A stretch of 64,000 bases of DNA, from contig JANQQL010000050.1 in NCBI GenBank assembly GCA_028289345.1, positions 328,370-392,369 on the forward strand, given 5' to 3'. The notes under the pieces are model-generated. The model had not been told where the DNA came from. It saw only the letters and a program-made list of their open reading frames with translations, and ran no database searches. Positions 9,528-17,535 of the stretch are shown piece after piece. The stretch comes from Planctomycetota bacterium (GTDB lineage Bacteria > Planctomycetota > B15-G4 > SIAN01). Position numbers and translations under genes: made by a program. Each line of letters opens with the position of its first letter. Positions within the stretch are counted from its first letter, which is position 1.

Positions 9528-9816
9528 GGTCTCTCCACGCGCCTACCCGAAACTTGACCTCTTCCAGGGATTCGAGCCCGGGCACGTTTCGAAGGTCTTG
9601 CAGAAGTTCTTGTTTGCGAAAGGCCTCCCACTCGAACACCCGAGCGGCAGACCGGACTTCCAGTGTCAGCCGATTCCGTCGAATCGAACCCACCCGCACT
9701 TGCTTGGATCCTGACTCCCCAAGGACTCGTCCCACCGAGGCTTGAATTTCCCGCTGCTGAAGCGGTCCAGGGCCCGGGAGGGTGATCCGAGAAAGGATAC
9801 GGCCAAGCGACTCCAA
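9514..9816 (-). CDS. DUF721/DciA-like protein
   Basis: A 100-residue protein resembling the DUF721 (DciA) family: ESLGRILSRI at the N-terminus, a basic central segment (VRVGSIRRNRLTLEV), then FEWEAFRKQELLQDLRN. DciA proteins are the ancestral helicase loaders that act with DnaB at the origin. The gene sits between dnaN and gyrB, a place often held by recF and a DUF721 gene. The chosen TTG at 9816 is preceded by GAGAGGAG at good spacing, and that Shine-Dalgarno lies at the dnaN stop codon, so translation is probably coupled. Its 3' end overlaps the gyrB start. Confidence 0.72.
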   Translation of the reverse strand: MESLGRILSRITLPGPGPLQQREIQASVGRVLGESGSKQVRVGSIRRNRLTLEVRSAARVFEWEAFRKQELLQDLRNVPGLESLEEVKFRVGAWRDHGIG

Positions 9817-9827
9817 ATCCGCTCCTC

Positions 9828-10919
9828 TCAGGCGCTGATCGGCATCACAACGTACATGAAGTTCTCCGCCGGCTGAAACAGGGCGGAGACCGAGGCGTCT
9901 TTGAACTGTAGGGGAATCTGCTCGGGCAGGGTCACCTTGGAGAAATCGGTCAGGTAATCCGGGTTGAAGGATACCTCGACAGGGGTCCCGGCGTAGTCCA
10001 CTGCCATCTCACTTCGGGCGTCGCCGAGCCCCTCCATGGCGCTGGTGATGACCAGGCTGCCCTCCTCGAATCGGAGGGTGATGGCCCGGGCGTCCTCCCC
10101 GGCCATGACCGCTGCCTGGCGCACGCAGGCGAAGAACTCATCCTTTTCGAGCTGCACCGTCGACCCGCGCTCCACATCCACCACCGCCCGGTAGTCCGGA
10201 AAGTCCGCCTCCACCGAAGTTGCCACCAGCAAGGTGTCGGCCGCCTTGAGGAACGTCCTGCGGTTGCCCAGGGCCACCTGGAAGACTTCCGTGCCCGGAC
10301 CCGCGGCCTTCAAGAACTGGGTCAGCCCCTTGAGGGGAATGATCTCTCGCTGCAGAGGCCCCACATCCGTGGTCATCTCCCCTTCGGCCCGGGCCAGTCG
10401 CCGACCATCGGTGCTCACGAAGCGGACGGCTTGTCCTTCAAACTCCAGCAGCACACCGTTGATGGCATAGCGCCCCAGCTCCCGAGACGCCGCGAACTCA
10501 CTGCGTTCCGCGAGTTCCCGGAACAGGTCTGCCGGAATCTCCAAGAAGTCGTTCTCCGCCACCGGAAGCTCAGGAAAGTCCGCGGGTGGCTCTCCGGACA
10601 AGCGGAACTGTCCCTTGCCACAACGAATCAGCGCCACTGGACCGTCCGTTTGAACGTCCAAGGATTCCCCTTGGGCTTCCCGCGCGATGGCGAGGAGACG
10701 TGCGGCAGGGAGCGTAAGAGAGCCAGCCTCTTCACACTCGAGCAAGGGGAACTCACAACAGAGAAACAACTCGAGGTCGGTGGCAACGAGCTTCAGGGAG
10801 TTCTCTTCGGCGACGATAAGAACGTGTTGGAGAATGGGTCGCGTGCTACGACTGGCAGCGATGCCTGCGACAAGACCCAAGCGGTCGACAAAGGTCTTTC
10901 GGTCGCAGCGAATCTTCAT
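9828..10919 (-). CDS. dnaN: DNA polymerase III beta sliding clamp
   Basis: A 363-residue beta clamp, the ring that tethers DNA polymerase III to DNA. The N-terminus MKIRCDRKTFVDRLGLVAGI, the central FRELAERSEFAASRELGRYAINGVL segment and the C-terminal ending YVVMPISA are typical; most clamps end in VMPMR or a similar motif. ATG 10919 is preferred over an in-frame TTG at 10931 because GGAG lies seven bases before it. The gene is downstream of dnaA on the same strand but separated by about 700 bases and a strong dnaA terminator, so it must have its own promoter. Confidence 0.96.
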   Translation of the reverse strand: MKIRCDRKTFVDRLGLVAGIAASRSTRPILQHVLIVAEENSLKLVATDLELFLCCEFPLLECEEAGSLTLPAARLLAIAREAQGESLDVQTDGPVALIRCGKGQFRLSGEPPADFPELPVAENDFLEIPADLFRELAERSEFAASRELGRYAINGVLLEFEGQAVRFVSTDGRRLARAEGEMTTDVGPLQREIIPLKGLTQFLKAAGPGTEVFQVALGNRRTFLKAADTLLVATSVEADFPDYRAVVDVERGSTVQLEKDEFFACVRQAAVMAGEDARAITLRFEEGSLVITSAMEGLGDARSEMAVDYAGTPVEVSFNPDYLTDFSKVTLPEQIPLQFKDASVSALFQPAENFMYVVMPISA

Positions 10920-11613
10920 GGGTGTCTCCAACCTTTCGAGATGTGGTTTCCATTCAGGATCTTTGATTCTAGATAAAGAACTACTTCATGGTGGAAGCAA
11001 CACTGTGCAAGACAACGGTGATGACTCGCCGGTGCTTCTGTAACCCATGGAATTGTAGTCTCTTACGACACCAACGGCGACGTTCCGTCGGTTGAAATCC
11101 GGTGAGTTTCAATCCCCAAAATCCCACTCCCATGGCACTCGGATCGAGCCGGTCTCATCGTTGGGGATGACCTTGGGTTTGTTCCCCGGTGCTTGTCCTG
11201 AATTTGTCCACGGATCCTGTCGTTCCGCGAAGGTGGTTTGACTCAGTTGATCTGTGAGAAGTCTGCCTTCCATCGAGGCGTGGATGGCTCCCGACTTGCC
11301 GAATGAAGTCGGACGGATCGACCGGGATTGGCGGTCCAAGAGGTGGGGAAGATCGATCTTGGTGATGCGGGCCAGCGTGGTGCGGTGCTCGTTCACGGGG
11401 AGCATCGTTCGTTGGGATTGCCCTGGCCTCGGCGATGCCGTGTTGTGTCTCACCGTCTGTCCTGGTCCGCGCATGGACCCTGGGGGAAGTCTTGCTCCTG
11501 AGAGTTTCTCCGAGGTCATTTCCAGACGAGAACGCCAGCAACGAAAAAACCCCTCCCGATCCGAAGATCAGGAAGGGCCGGAGGTTGTGTTCTGCGATTG
11601 GGCGCAGCGTCGA
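10920..11613. other. dnaN-dnaA intergenic region
   Basis: Almost 700 bases lie between dnaA and dnaN. The dnaA terminator occupies 11544-11577. An ATG-initiated minus-strand frame at 11109-11519 (136 residues, ending PWEWDFGD) has no recognisable domain and a weak ribosome-binding site; I do not call it a gene. The dnaN promoter should be here. TTTGTCCACGG near 11190-11205 loosely resembles a DnaA box but has at least two mismatches to TTATCCACA. Confidence 0.45.
11544..11577 (-). terminator. Intrinsic terminator of dnaA
   Basis: Read on the minus strand, a 12-bp stem (CCCTTCCTGATC paired with GATCGGGAGGGG, two G-U pairs) closes on a TTCG tetraloop and is followed by six T. It lies about 40 bases past the dnaA stop and isolates dnaA from dnaN. 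Confidence 0.9.
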
Positions 11614-13056
11614 TCAGCGATCCAGAATGGCGCGAATCCTTGTCAGATGGTCCCGCAGACGTGCGTCGTTGTCGAGAGCGCCTTCAATCTTGCGGATGCC
11701 ATGCAGGATCGTGGTGTGATCGCGACCCCCGAGCAGCTCGCCGATTTCGCTCAAGGAAAGCTCGGTCCGTTCACGCAACAAGTACATCGCCACTTGACGA
11801 GTGAACGAGAGCGCTTGGGGCCGCCGAGCTGAGGTCAGTTCTGTCAGCTTGACGTCGAAGTGGTGGCAAACGACATTCAGGATGCGATCGGGAGAAGCCA
11901 CCGGGCGATGCACGAAGGAATCGTGCTGAAGCGCCGCTTTCGCCGAAGCCAAGGAGATCGGCACGTTGGAAAGGCGGCTGTTCACGATGACGCTCGTCAC
12001 CGCTCCTTCGAGCTCGCGGATGTTGGTCACCGGGAGATCGCGCAAGAACAGAGTCACGTCTTCGGGAAGAGCTTCCCCACGGGCCGCTGCTTTGGCGTGA
12101 ATCAGTTTCCGCTGGGTCTCGGTATCGGGTTGGTGCAAGGTGATGCGGAATGCCGAGGAAAGTTGGGCGAGAAGCTGCGGGTCGAGCTCCAGGTTCTCTC
12201 CCGGGGCACAGCGAGCGGCGAGAACCACCCGGGTGCCGCGATCCATCCAAGCGGTGAAGGTGTGCAGGAACTCTTGTTGAGAGCGCTCTTTCCCGGCAAG
12301 CACCTGCAGGTCGTCGAAACAGACGAAGTCGAGGCTGCGATAGCGTTCCCGGAACGCCGAGCTCTGCCCTCCGCCGATGGACTGCACGAAGTCGTTGACG
12401 AAAGCTTCCGCTCGGATGTAGGCGACCTTGGAGGGACCCCCGAAGTGCTGGGTTCCCAAGCGGCAAATAGCCTGCAAGAGGTGGGTCTTCCCGAGTCCGG
12501 TCGCACTGGATACCAGCATGGCGGCGAAGTCGGAATTGCTGTTCTTGGCGAGAGAGATTCCCGCTGCGGAGGCCAACTGGTTGCAGGACCCGGTCACAAA
12601 GTTGTCGAAGTCGAGTCCCTCCGCCAGACGACTTCCCTCGCCCAAACTCGGAGCGGGGGCGGGAGGAGTGGCTTCGTTGCTGGGTGCCGGGGTGGCACTG
12701 GTTGTCCCAGAATCGCGAGGAGCCTCGGCCGCAGTTGGTGCGGGCTCTTCCGATCCAGGACGAGAAGAAGGAGAGGACTGCTGGGTGGGCGTCGGCGAAG
12801 GCGCCGCCACGAGAAGTTCCACTTCCCTTGGCGAATCGAACGACGCGGCCACTGCGCGTTCGAGTACTTCCCGGTAGTAGGTCCGGATCCAATCGCGATG
12901 GAAACGACTCGGAATGGACATCACGACTTTGGAGTCGGTGATCTCTTCTACTTTGAGATTCCGAAACCAAGTGGCGTACTGTTGCGGCGTAGTTTCCTGC
13001 TCGATGTGCTCCAAAATGACCGGCCAAGCTGAAATCCGCGATGCGGACGATGGCAT
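11614..13056 (-). CDS. dnaA: Chromosomal replication initiator DnaA, divergent ATPase
   Basis: A 480-residue DnaA with all four domains: domain I (residues 1-85), a Pro/Ser/Thr-rich linker (~86-140), AAA+ domain III (~145-375) and DNA-binding domain IV with GGRDHTTILHG near 443-453. A strong GGGAGGGG ribosome-binding site precedes ATG 13056. The ATPase is unusual. The Walker A segment reads SATGLGKT (184-191), where E. coli DnaA has GGTGLGKT. Walker B is CFDDLQ (246-251). The box VII arginine-finger segment, KSRF in E. coli, reads SSAF here (300-303). The sensor II Arg in NIRELEG (R347) is kept. Domain IV is normal, so origin binding is expected; ATP-driven oligomerisation may differ. Confidence 0.95.
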   Translation of the reverse strand: MPSSASRISAWPVILEHIEQETTPQQYATWFRNLKVEEITDSKVVMSIPSRFHRDWIRTYYREVLERAVAASFDSPREVELLVAAPSPTPTQQSSPSSRPGSEEPAPTAAEAPRDSGTTSATPAPSNEATPPAPAPSLGEGSRLAEGLDFDNFVTGSCNQLASAAGISLAKNSNSDFAAMLVSSATGLGKTHLLQAICRLGTQHFGGPSKVAYIRAEAFVNDFVQSIGGGQSSAFRERYRSLDFVCFDDLQVLAGKERSQQEFLHTFTAWMDRGTRVVLAARCAPGENLELDPQLLAQLSSAFRITLHQPDTETQRKLIHAKAAARGEALPEDVTLFLRDLPVTNIRELEGAVTSVIVNSRLSNVPISLASAKAALQHDSFVHRPVASPDRILNVVCHHFDVKLTELTSARRPQALSFTRQVAMYLLRERTELSLSEIGELLGGRDHTTILHGIRKIEGALDNDARLRDHLTRIRAILDR

Positions 13057-13834
13057 GTCTTCCCCTCCCTACCCGGGCGCCCACCCAGGAGTTCCTGTTT
13101 CCTCTCTTGCCCCGATCCCTGAAGGGATCCCTACGCCGTGCGCGAGGCACGACGGATCGAGTCCAGCGTTTGCTGCAGCATTCGTTTTGCAACTGCACCG
13201 ATGGAACGTCTTGGTTCTAGACCCCGGTGAGATGCCGCCCAGGCGGGACTCCCTCGTAAACCATCCCCCTGTCGCCTCACGTTCCGGGGAAAGTGTGAGC
13301 AGAGAATCCCCCCGTCAGGTTTTTCCGTATCGCGAACACAGTGGAGATGACTGTTCAGGCTGCAGCCAACTCAAATGTCGCTTTGGATCCTGGCGTTTGT
13401 CCGACAGTGAATGCCTGGATCTCTCCCTGACAACTTGGAGATCAACCCGGCCGCACTCCCGGCAGCTTGGGTCGTCCGCATCTTCTGGCTGGCGACCCCC
13501 CTTCACCCGTGGGTCGGAAGGCGGGAGTTGAGACCACTCCTGCGAGCCAACTCGAGCCGACAAGGCCAGGACCCGGGGCTTTGAGAGCGAGGTCCGTTCC
13601 GTGGTCCGGCCTGCGGAGATAAATCCGCTTTGGGAGCTCGGGATGGGGTGCCTCGTCCTATCCACCGCTAGGGACAGCTTTTGCACAGCTCTCACGGGTG
13701 TCGATGGTCGCGAGCAAGAGGTCACGAACAACTTGTTCCTCGAACTCACTCCTCCGAAACCGCGGAGAAGTAAACGCAGTCGATGCCGAAGGGTCAACGC
13801 CCTACCGAAGAAAGCGTTGTGCAAGCGTTCTCCA
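13057..13834. other. Region upstream of dnaA, possible oriC
   Basis: About 780 bases without a convincing gene separate dnaA from the cysteine desulfurase gene. It must contain the dnaA promoter. TTTTGCACA at 13679-13687 has one mismatch to the relaxed DnaA-box consensus TTATNCACA, and CTATCCACC at 13658-13666 has two mismatches to TTATCCACA. I did not find a dense DnaA-box cluster or a clear AT-rich unwinding element by eye, so an origin here is only a possibility. Confidence 0.4.
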
Positions 13835-15037
13835 TCATGGCGTAGATGCCCGGTGAGTACGCTGGTTACATCTATTTTGAGACCCGTCAAAAAAACCCGA
13901 AGCCCGCATGTCATCCACCGCGAATCGGAGCCGATCCACAAACTCTTCGACGTCGGATCGCGAAGATCCCCGTCCCATCGAGACTCTCAAGGAACTTCGT
14001 GCGAGTTCTCCGGCGCCGACGGCTTCGAGAACATGGGATGGGAGTTCGGACCGTGAGGAACAAGCCGAGCCGTGAGACACGGCCACGTTTTTTTGATCGA
14101 GCGCCGCGACCAACCAAGCACCTTCGATTCCTGGCAACGAGGCATTGACAAGACCGGGCAGAACTTGCTCCGCGGGAGAGTGGAACACCACCTCGGGGAA
14201 CTTCTCTGCCAGGTGGGTTCGAAGGAAATTCGCTAATTCCGTGAGCCGTGTGGCCTCTGAGAGCAAATCTGTGCTGGCTGCTTGAAGAGCTGCGGCCGCC
14301 GCCGCAATGGACGGGACGTCTTCGGTCCCACCACGCAAGCCTCGTTCTTGACGATTTTTTGAGAAGGGCGACTGCAGGATTACCCCCTGTCGTACGAGGA
14401 GAATCCCAAGCCCGCAAGGTCCACCGAACTTGTGTGGAGAAACCGTGACAAGCGGTGCACCGAGCGCCGCCGCATCAAACGCAATCTTGCCGGCGGCTTG
14501 GGACGCGTCGGTGTGCAGGATGATGTCCCGGTCGGCCAGCGATGCGGCAATCCGTGCCACCGGCTGAATCGTTCCCAGTTCGTTGTTGACCAACATGATG
14601 GAAGCGAATCCAGTTTCTGGTTGCACCTGTCTCAGAATCTCGTCTGGGTGGACACGGCCGGATTCATCGACCCTGACCTCGGTCAGCCGAATCTCCCCTT
14701 GGGCGTCGAGATCACGGAGCGCATCGAGCAACGAGGGGTGCTCGATGGGGGTCGTCAGGACGTGTCGCCGGTCCTCGGGAAGTGCCCTGCAGACTCCCAC
14801 GACTGCGAGGACATTGGCTTCACTGCCATTCCCGGTGAACACCACTTCGTCCCGTTGACATCCCAGCAGTTGAGCTAAGTCGCGGCGGGCTTGGGTCAAC
14901 AACTGGCGGGATTGACGTCCCGCATGGTGGACACTCGAAGGATTGCCCGCGGTTCTCTCCCAGGCGTCGACCATGGCCGAGCGGGCTTCGTCGCGCAGGG
15001 GGGCCGTGGATGCATAATCAAGGTAGAGCGGGCGCAT
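13835..15037 (-). CDS. Cysteine desulfurase-like class V aminotransferase
   Basis: A 400-residue PLP enzyme of the NifS/IscS type, which transfers sulfur from cysteine to an active-site Cys for iron-sulfur clusters or thio-modification. It begins MRPLYLDYASTAPL. The PLP site is recognisable in HTDASQAAGKI and the lysine motif SPHKFGGPCG. RGGTEDVPSI follows, and the mobile catalytic Cys lies in SHGSACSS. About 25 residues after FAVDDMRASGFFDG are not typical of the family and follow a run of seven T in the coding strand, so the extreme C-terminus may be altered by a frameshift or be lineage-specific. It is the last gene of the sigma-hemW-pyrF-bshC series. Confidence 0.9.
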   Translation of the reverse strand: MRPLYLDYASTAPLRDEARSAMVDAWERTAGNPSSVHHAGRQSRQLLTQARRDLAQLLGCQRDEVVFTGNGSEANVLAVVGVCRALPEDRRHVLTTPIEHPSLLDALRDLDAQGEIRLTEVRVDESGRVHPDEILRQVQPETGFASIMLVNNELGTIQPVARIAASLADRDIILHTDASQAAGKIAFDAAALGAPLVTVSPHKFGGPCGLGILLVRQGVILQSPFSKNRQERGLRGGTEDVPSIAAAAAALQAASTDLLSEATRLTELANFLRTHLAEKFPEVVFHSPAEQVLPGLVNASLPGIEGAWLVAALDQKNVAVSHGSACSSRSELPSHVLEAVGAGELARSSLRVSMGRGSSRSDVEEFVDRLRFAVDDMRASGFFDGSQNRCNQRTHRASTP

Positions 15038-15070
15038 GGTGACTCAGTTCTCGTCGAGATCGGAAAGCGA

Positions 15071-16612
15071 TCACCACTCTCCGTCTGGCGACAGCAGCCA
15101 ATGGTGACCCGGCTCGGCCTCGAGGTCAAGGAGAGCCCGGATCAACCCCGGCCCCAGCGACGCCAGAAAAGGGAGCCCGTTGAGAACTCGCTCCTGGGGC
15201 TTTTCTCGAGGACGGATCAACGTGCCGAGTCCCTCGCGGTGGAGTCGCGCGCGCTCCTGACCTTGCTTGCGTGCCGAAGTCGATCGCTCGAGCAGCTGAT
15301 CGAAAGTGTCGGACAACTGTCGGGCTTTGCGAGCACTGACGGCCCACACTTCGCCGCCCTCGTTTTCCAGGGACTGAAGAAAGGTGTCGAGCTGCTGACG
15401 AAGGTCTTGGCCAATGCCTTCGGAGGGGTGACTGGCTTCCTCCCGCGGACCGGCCATCTCCTGCCAAAGCTGGTCAGTTCGGATTCCAATCTTACGCATC
15501 GTGCGTAATGAGGCCGCGTCCGCCAAGGTTGCCTCTGGTCGAGCCAGGACGGCGGGCATCGAAATGTCGTACTCGGCGTGGAGTTCGCGGAGCTGGGCCC
15601 AGTAGCGGAGTTCACCGGGGCCCGCGATGAACGCGGCCACGGGAAGGACTCGATCTTGGATGAGGGGACGGAGCGAGGCGTCGGCGGAGACTCGCGGCGT
15701 CGAGGGGCCGACGCGGGACAACTCTCGGGAATCCAATGGGCCTCCGCGCCAGCCATAGGATCCGTCCCCGCGATCGGTCAGGCGATCGCGGGAATCCTCA
15801 CTCAGCCAGAACACTGGAACGACATTCGGATCCAGGGGAGTCGCCAGACCGGCGTTTTGCAGTCGCCGGCTGCCTGCCAAAAACGCCAGTTGATAACGAG
15901 TCACGTCGGACAGGACTTCGTCGAACAGCGGTTGTGCTTCCCTCCCCAGCAGAGCCGGTTCCACGGGAACCAGTCCTTCTTCACCGAAGACCTGGAGGAG
16001 ACAACGGCTGAACCATCGGGACCAGGTATCCCCTGATTGCGGATCGAACCGAGTCAACCACTCCGGGTCGAGGGAGCCGAACTCTTGAAGTTCCGAGAGC
16101 GCGTTCTTGGCCTGATCCGGAACCGGCATTTCTCCCGCGGCGCGGCGTGTCGCGGAGAAGTCGACCCGGATCCTGCGCACTTGGGACTCGCGATCACGAA
16201 CGAAGGTGTGATTGATCTCCCCCAGATCGTGGTCGTCCGCGGCGACCCAGAACACGGGCACGACGGGTTGCCCCGATCGAGCTTCCAGTTCGCGTGCGAC
16301 CGAGATGGCGCGCGCCGCTTTCAGCCAGGTGTACAAAGGGCCTGTCAAGAGTCCTGCCTGCTGCCCGGTGACGACCACCGCGGCTCCAGAACCCAGCCGT
16401 TCGAACTGGCGATTCACGGCATCCCCGGCGCCGACTTGCTGCAAGTACGTGCGCCAGGCCTCCCTCGTTTCGGGCGCGTAGCTCCGAGGAGACAACGATT
16501 GCAACACGTGGCTGGCTCCCTCGAGATCACAGGAATGAGGGAACGCGGTGGCTGCCTGAAGGTCCTGAAGAACGGCCGCTGCCTGAGAAGGAGCGGCAGC
16601 GTGGACGCGCAT
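15071..16612 (-). CDS. bshC: Bacillithiol biosynthesis cysteine-adding enzyme BshC
   Basis: A 513-residue protein of the BshC family, proposed to ligate cysteine to glucosaminyl-malate as the last step of bacillithiol synthesis. Diagnostic segments are VVVTGQQAGLLTGPLYTWLK and PVVPVFWVAADDHDLGEINH in the Rossmann core, followed by the long coiled-coil region and EAEPGHHWLLSPDGEW at the end. It starts at ATG 16612, nine bases after an AGGAA motif and 11 bases past the pyrF stop. bshA and bshB are not in the window. Its presence suggests bacillithiol is the low-molecular-weight thiol of this organism. Confidence 0.93.
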   Translation of the reverse strand: MRVHAAAPSQAAAVLQDLQAATAFPHSCDLEGASHVLQSLSPRSYAPETREAWRTYLQQVGAGDAVNRQFERLGSGAAVVVTGQQAGLLTGPLYTWLKAARAISVARELEARSGQPVVPVFWVAADDHDLGEINHTFVRDRESQVRRIRVDFSATRRAAGEMPVPDQAKNALSELQEFGSLDPEWLTRFDPQSGDTWSRWFSRCLLQVFGEEGLVPVEPALLGREAQPLFDEVLSDVTRYQLAFLAGSRRLQNAGLATPLDPNVVPVFWLSEDSRDRLTDRGDGSYGWRGGPLDSRELSRVGPSTPRVSADASLRPLIQDRVLPVAAFIAGPGELRYWAQLRELHAEYDISMPAVLARPEATLADAASLRTMRKIGIRTDQLWQEMAGPREEASHPSEGIGQDLRQQLDTFLQSLENEGGEVWAVSARKARQLSDTFDQLLERSTSARKQGQERARLHREGLGTLIRPREKPQERVLNGLPFLASLGPGLIRALLDLEAEPGHHWLLSPDGEW

Positions 16613-16623
16613 GGTGACGTTTC

Positions 16624-17508
16624 CTATCCCGGGGCCGCCTTTTGACTGGCGGTCGAGAGCGCATCGCGAAGCTCACGATTCATCGTTTCGGCGGCTTCGC
16701 GAGCCGCTTGTGCATGGTCGGTTCGATCCGTTCCGCGGGTGGCGAACAACACTCCCCGGGACGAGGAGATCAGCGCCCCGCGCCCGTCGCGAAAAGTGCC
16801 GACCACATCTGCGGCACCGGCTCCTTGCGCTCCGTAGCCCGGCACCAAGAAGAAGGTTTGAGGAAGCAGCGCTCGCAGCTTGTTGGCTTCCTCTGGGTGG
16901 GTTGCGCCGACGACCGCACCGACGTCGGTGAACCCGCGTTCCCCTCGGTTCGACGCCCCCCACTGTTCCAGGGTGGCCCCGACGGTCAGGTACAACTCCT
17001 GCCCATCCGTGCGCAGGTCTTGGAAATCTCGGGCTGACGGGTTGGAAGTGCGGGCCAGGACGAACACTCCGCGGTCGCGTTTTCGTCCAACGTCCAAGAA
17101 CGGGGCGATGGAATCCAGCCCCAAATAGGGGCTAAGGGTCACCGCGTCCGCCGCCGCCAACTCCTCGTCACAGAAGTGAGCTTTTGCATAGGCTTTGGCC
17201 GTGGAGCCAATGTCGGACCGTTTGATGTCGCCGATCACGAAGAAGCCGAGCTGACGAGCGCGGCGAATCATGTCGAAATAGAGAGCGACTCCTTCCGGAC
17301 CCATTTGCTCGAAGAATGCGATCTGGGGTTTGACGGCCGGAACCACGCCCTGGATCGCCTCGAGGACTTCTTCGAGGAATCGGCGGCAGCGATCGACCTC
17401 GTCCCCGCTCCCGGGCACCAGGTCCAAGTGAGGGTCGAGCCCGACGCAAACAGGCGAACCGGTCTTCTCGCAAAGCTGGTCGAGGCGATCAAAAACGTGC
17501 GATCCGAT
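16624..17508 (-). CDS. pyrF: Orotidine-5'-phosphate decarboxylase (type 2), atypical start
   Basis: PyrF decarboxylates OMP to UMP, the last step of de novo pyrimidine synthesis. The type 2 pattern is clear: CVGLDPHLDLVPG, VKPQIAFFEQMG, the catalytic GDIKRSDIGSTAKAY, and FLVPGYGAQG near the phosphate site. The conserved N-terminus (VFDRLDQLCEKTGSPVCVGLDPH) lies upstream of the first ATG, GTG or TTG in frame, so the usual start codons would remove the catalytic LDPH segment. The proposed start is ATC at 17508, seven bases after GGGAGG. The alternative is ATG 17539, which overlaps the hemW stop as ATGA but would need a +1 shift at the TTTTT run near 17495. About 294 residues with the ATC start. 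Confidence 0.88.
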   Translation of the reverse strand: MGSHVFDRLDQLCEKTGSPVCVGLDPHLDLVPGSGDEVDRCRRFLEEVLEAIQGVVPAVKPQIAFFEQMGPEGVALYFDMIRRARQLGFFVIGDIKRSDIGSTAKAYAKAHFCDEELAAADAVTLSPYLGLDSIAPFLDVGRKRDRGVFVLARTSNPSARDFQDLRTDGQELYLTVGATLEQWGASNRGERGFTDVGAVVGATHPEEANKLRALLPQTFFLVPGYGAQGAGAADVVGTFRDGRGALISSSRGVLFATRGTDRTDHAQAAREAAETMNRELRDALSTASQKAAPG

Positions 17509-17535
17509 GGCGAATCCTCCCAGGAGTTTCGCGCA

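Noticed and set aside
6438..9557. A 1039-codon open frame on the plus strand
   Set aside because: It is the antisense shadow of gyrB and its neighbour; the minus-strand reading encodes unmistakable GyrB.
11109..11519. A 136-codon ATG frame between dnaN and dnaA
   Set aside because: No domain, weak ribosome-binding site and biased composition; left as non-coding until conservation is shown.
12860..13200. Possible second gene reading through the dnaA start region
   Set aside because: Overlapping frames here share dnaA coding sequence and have no similarity to any family.
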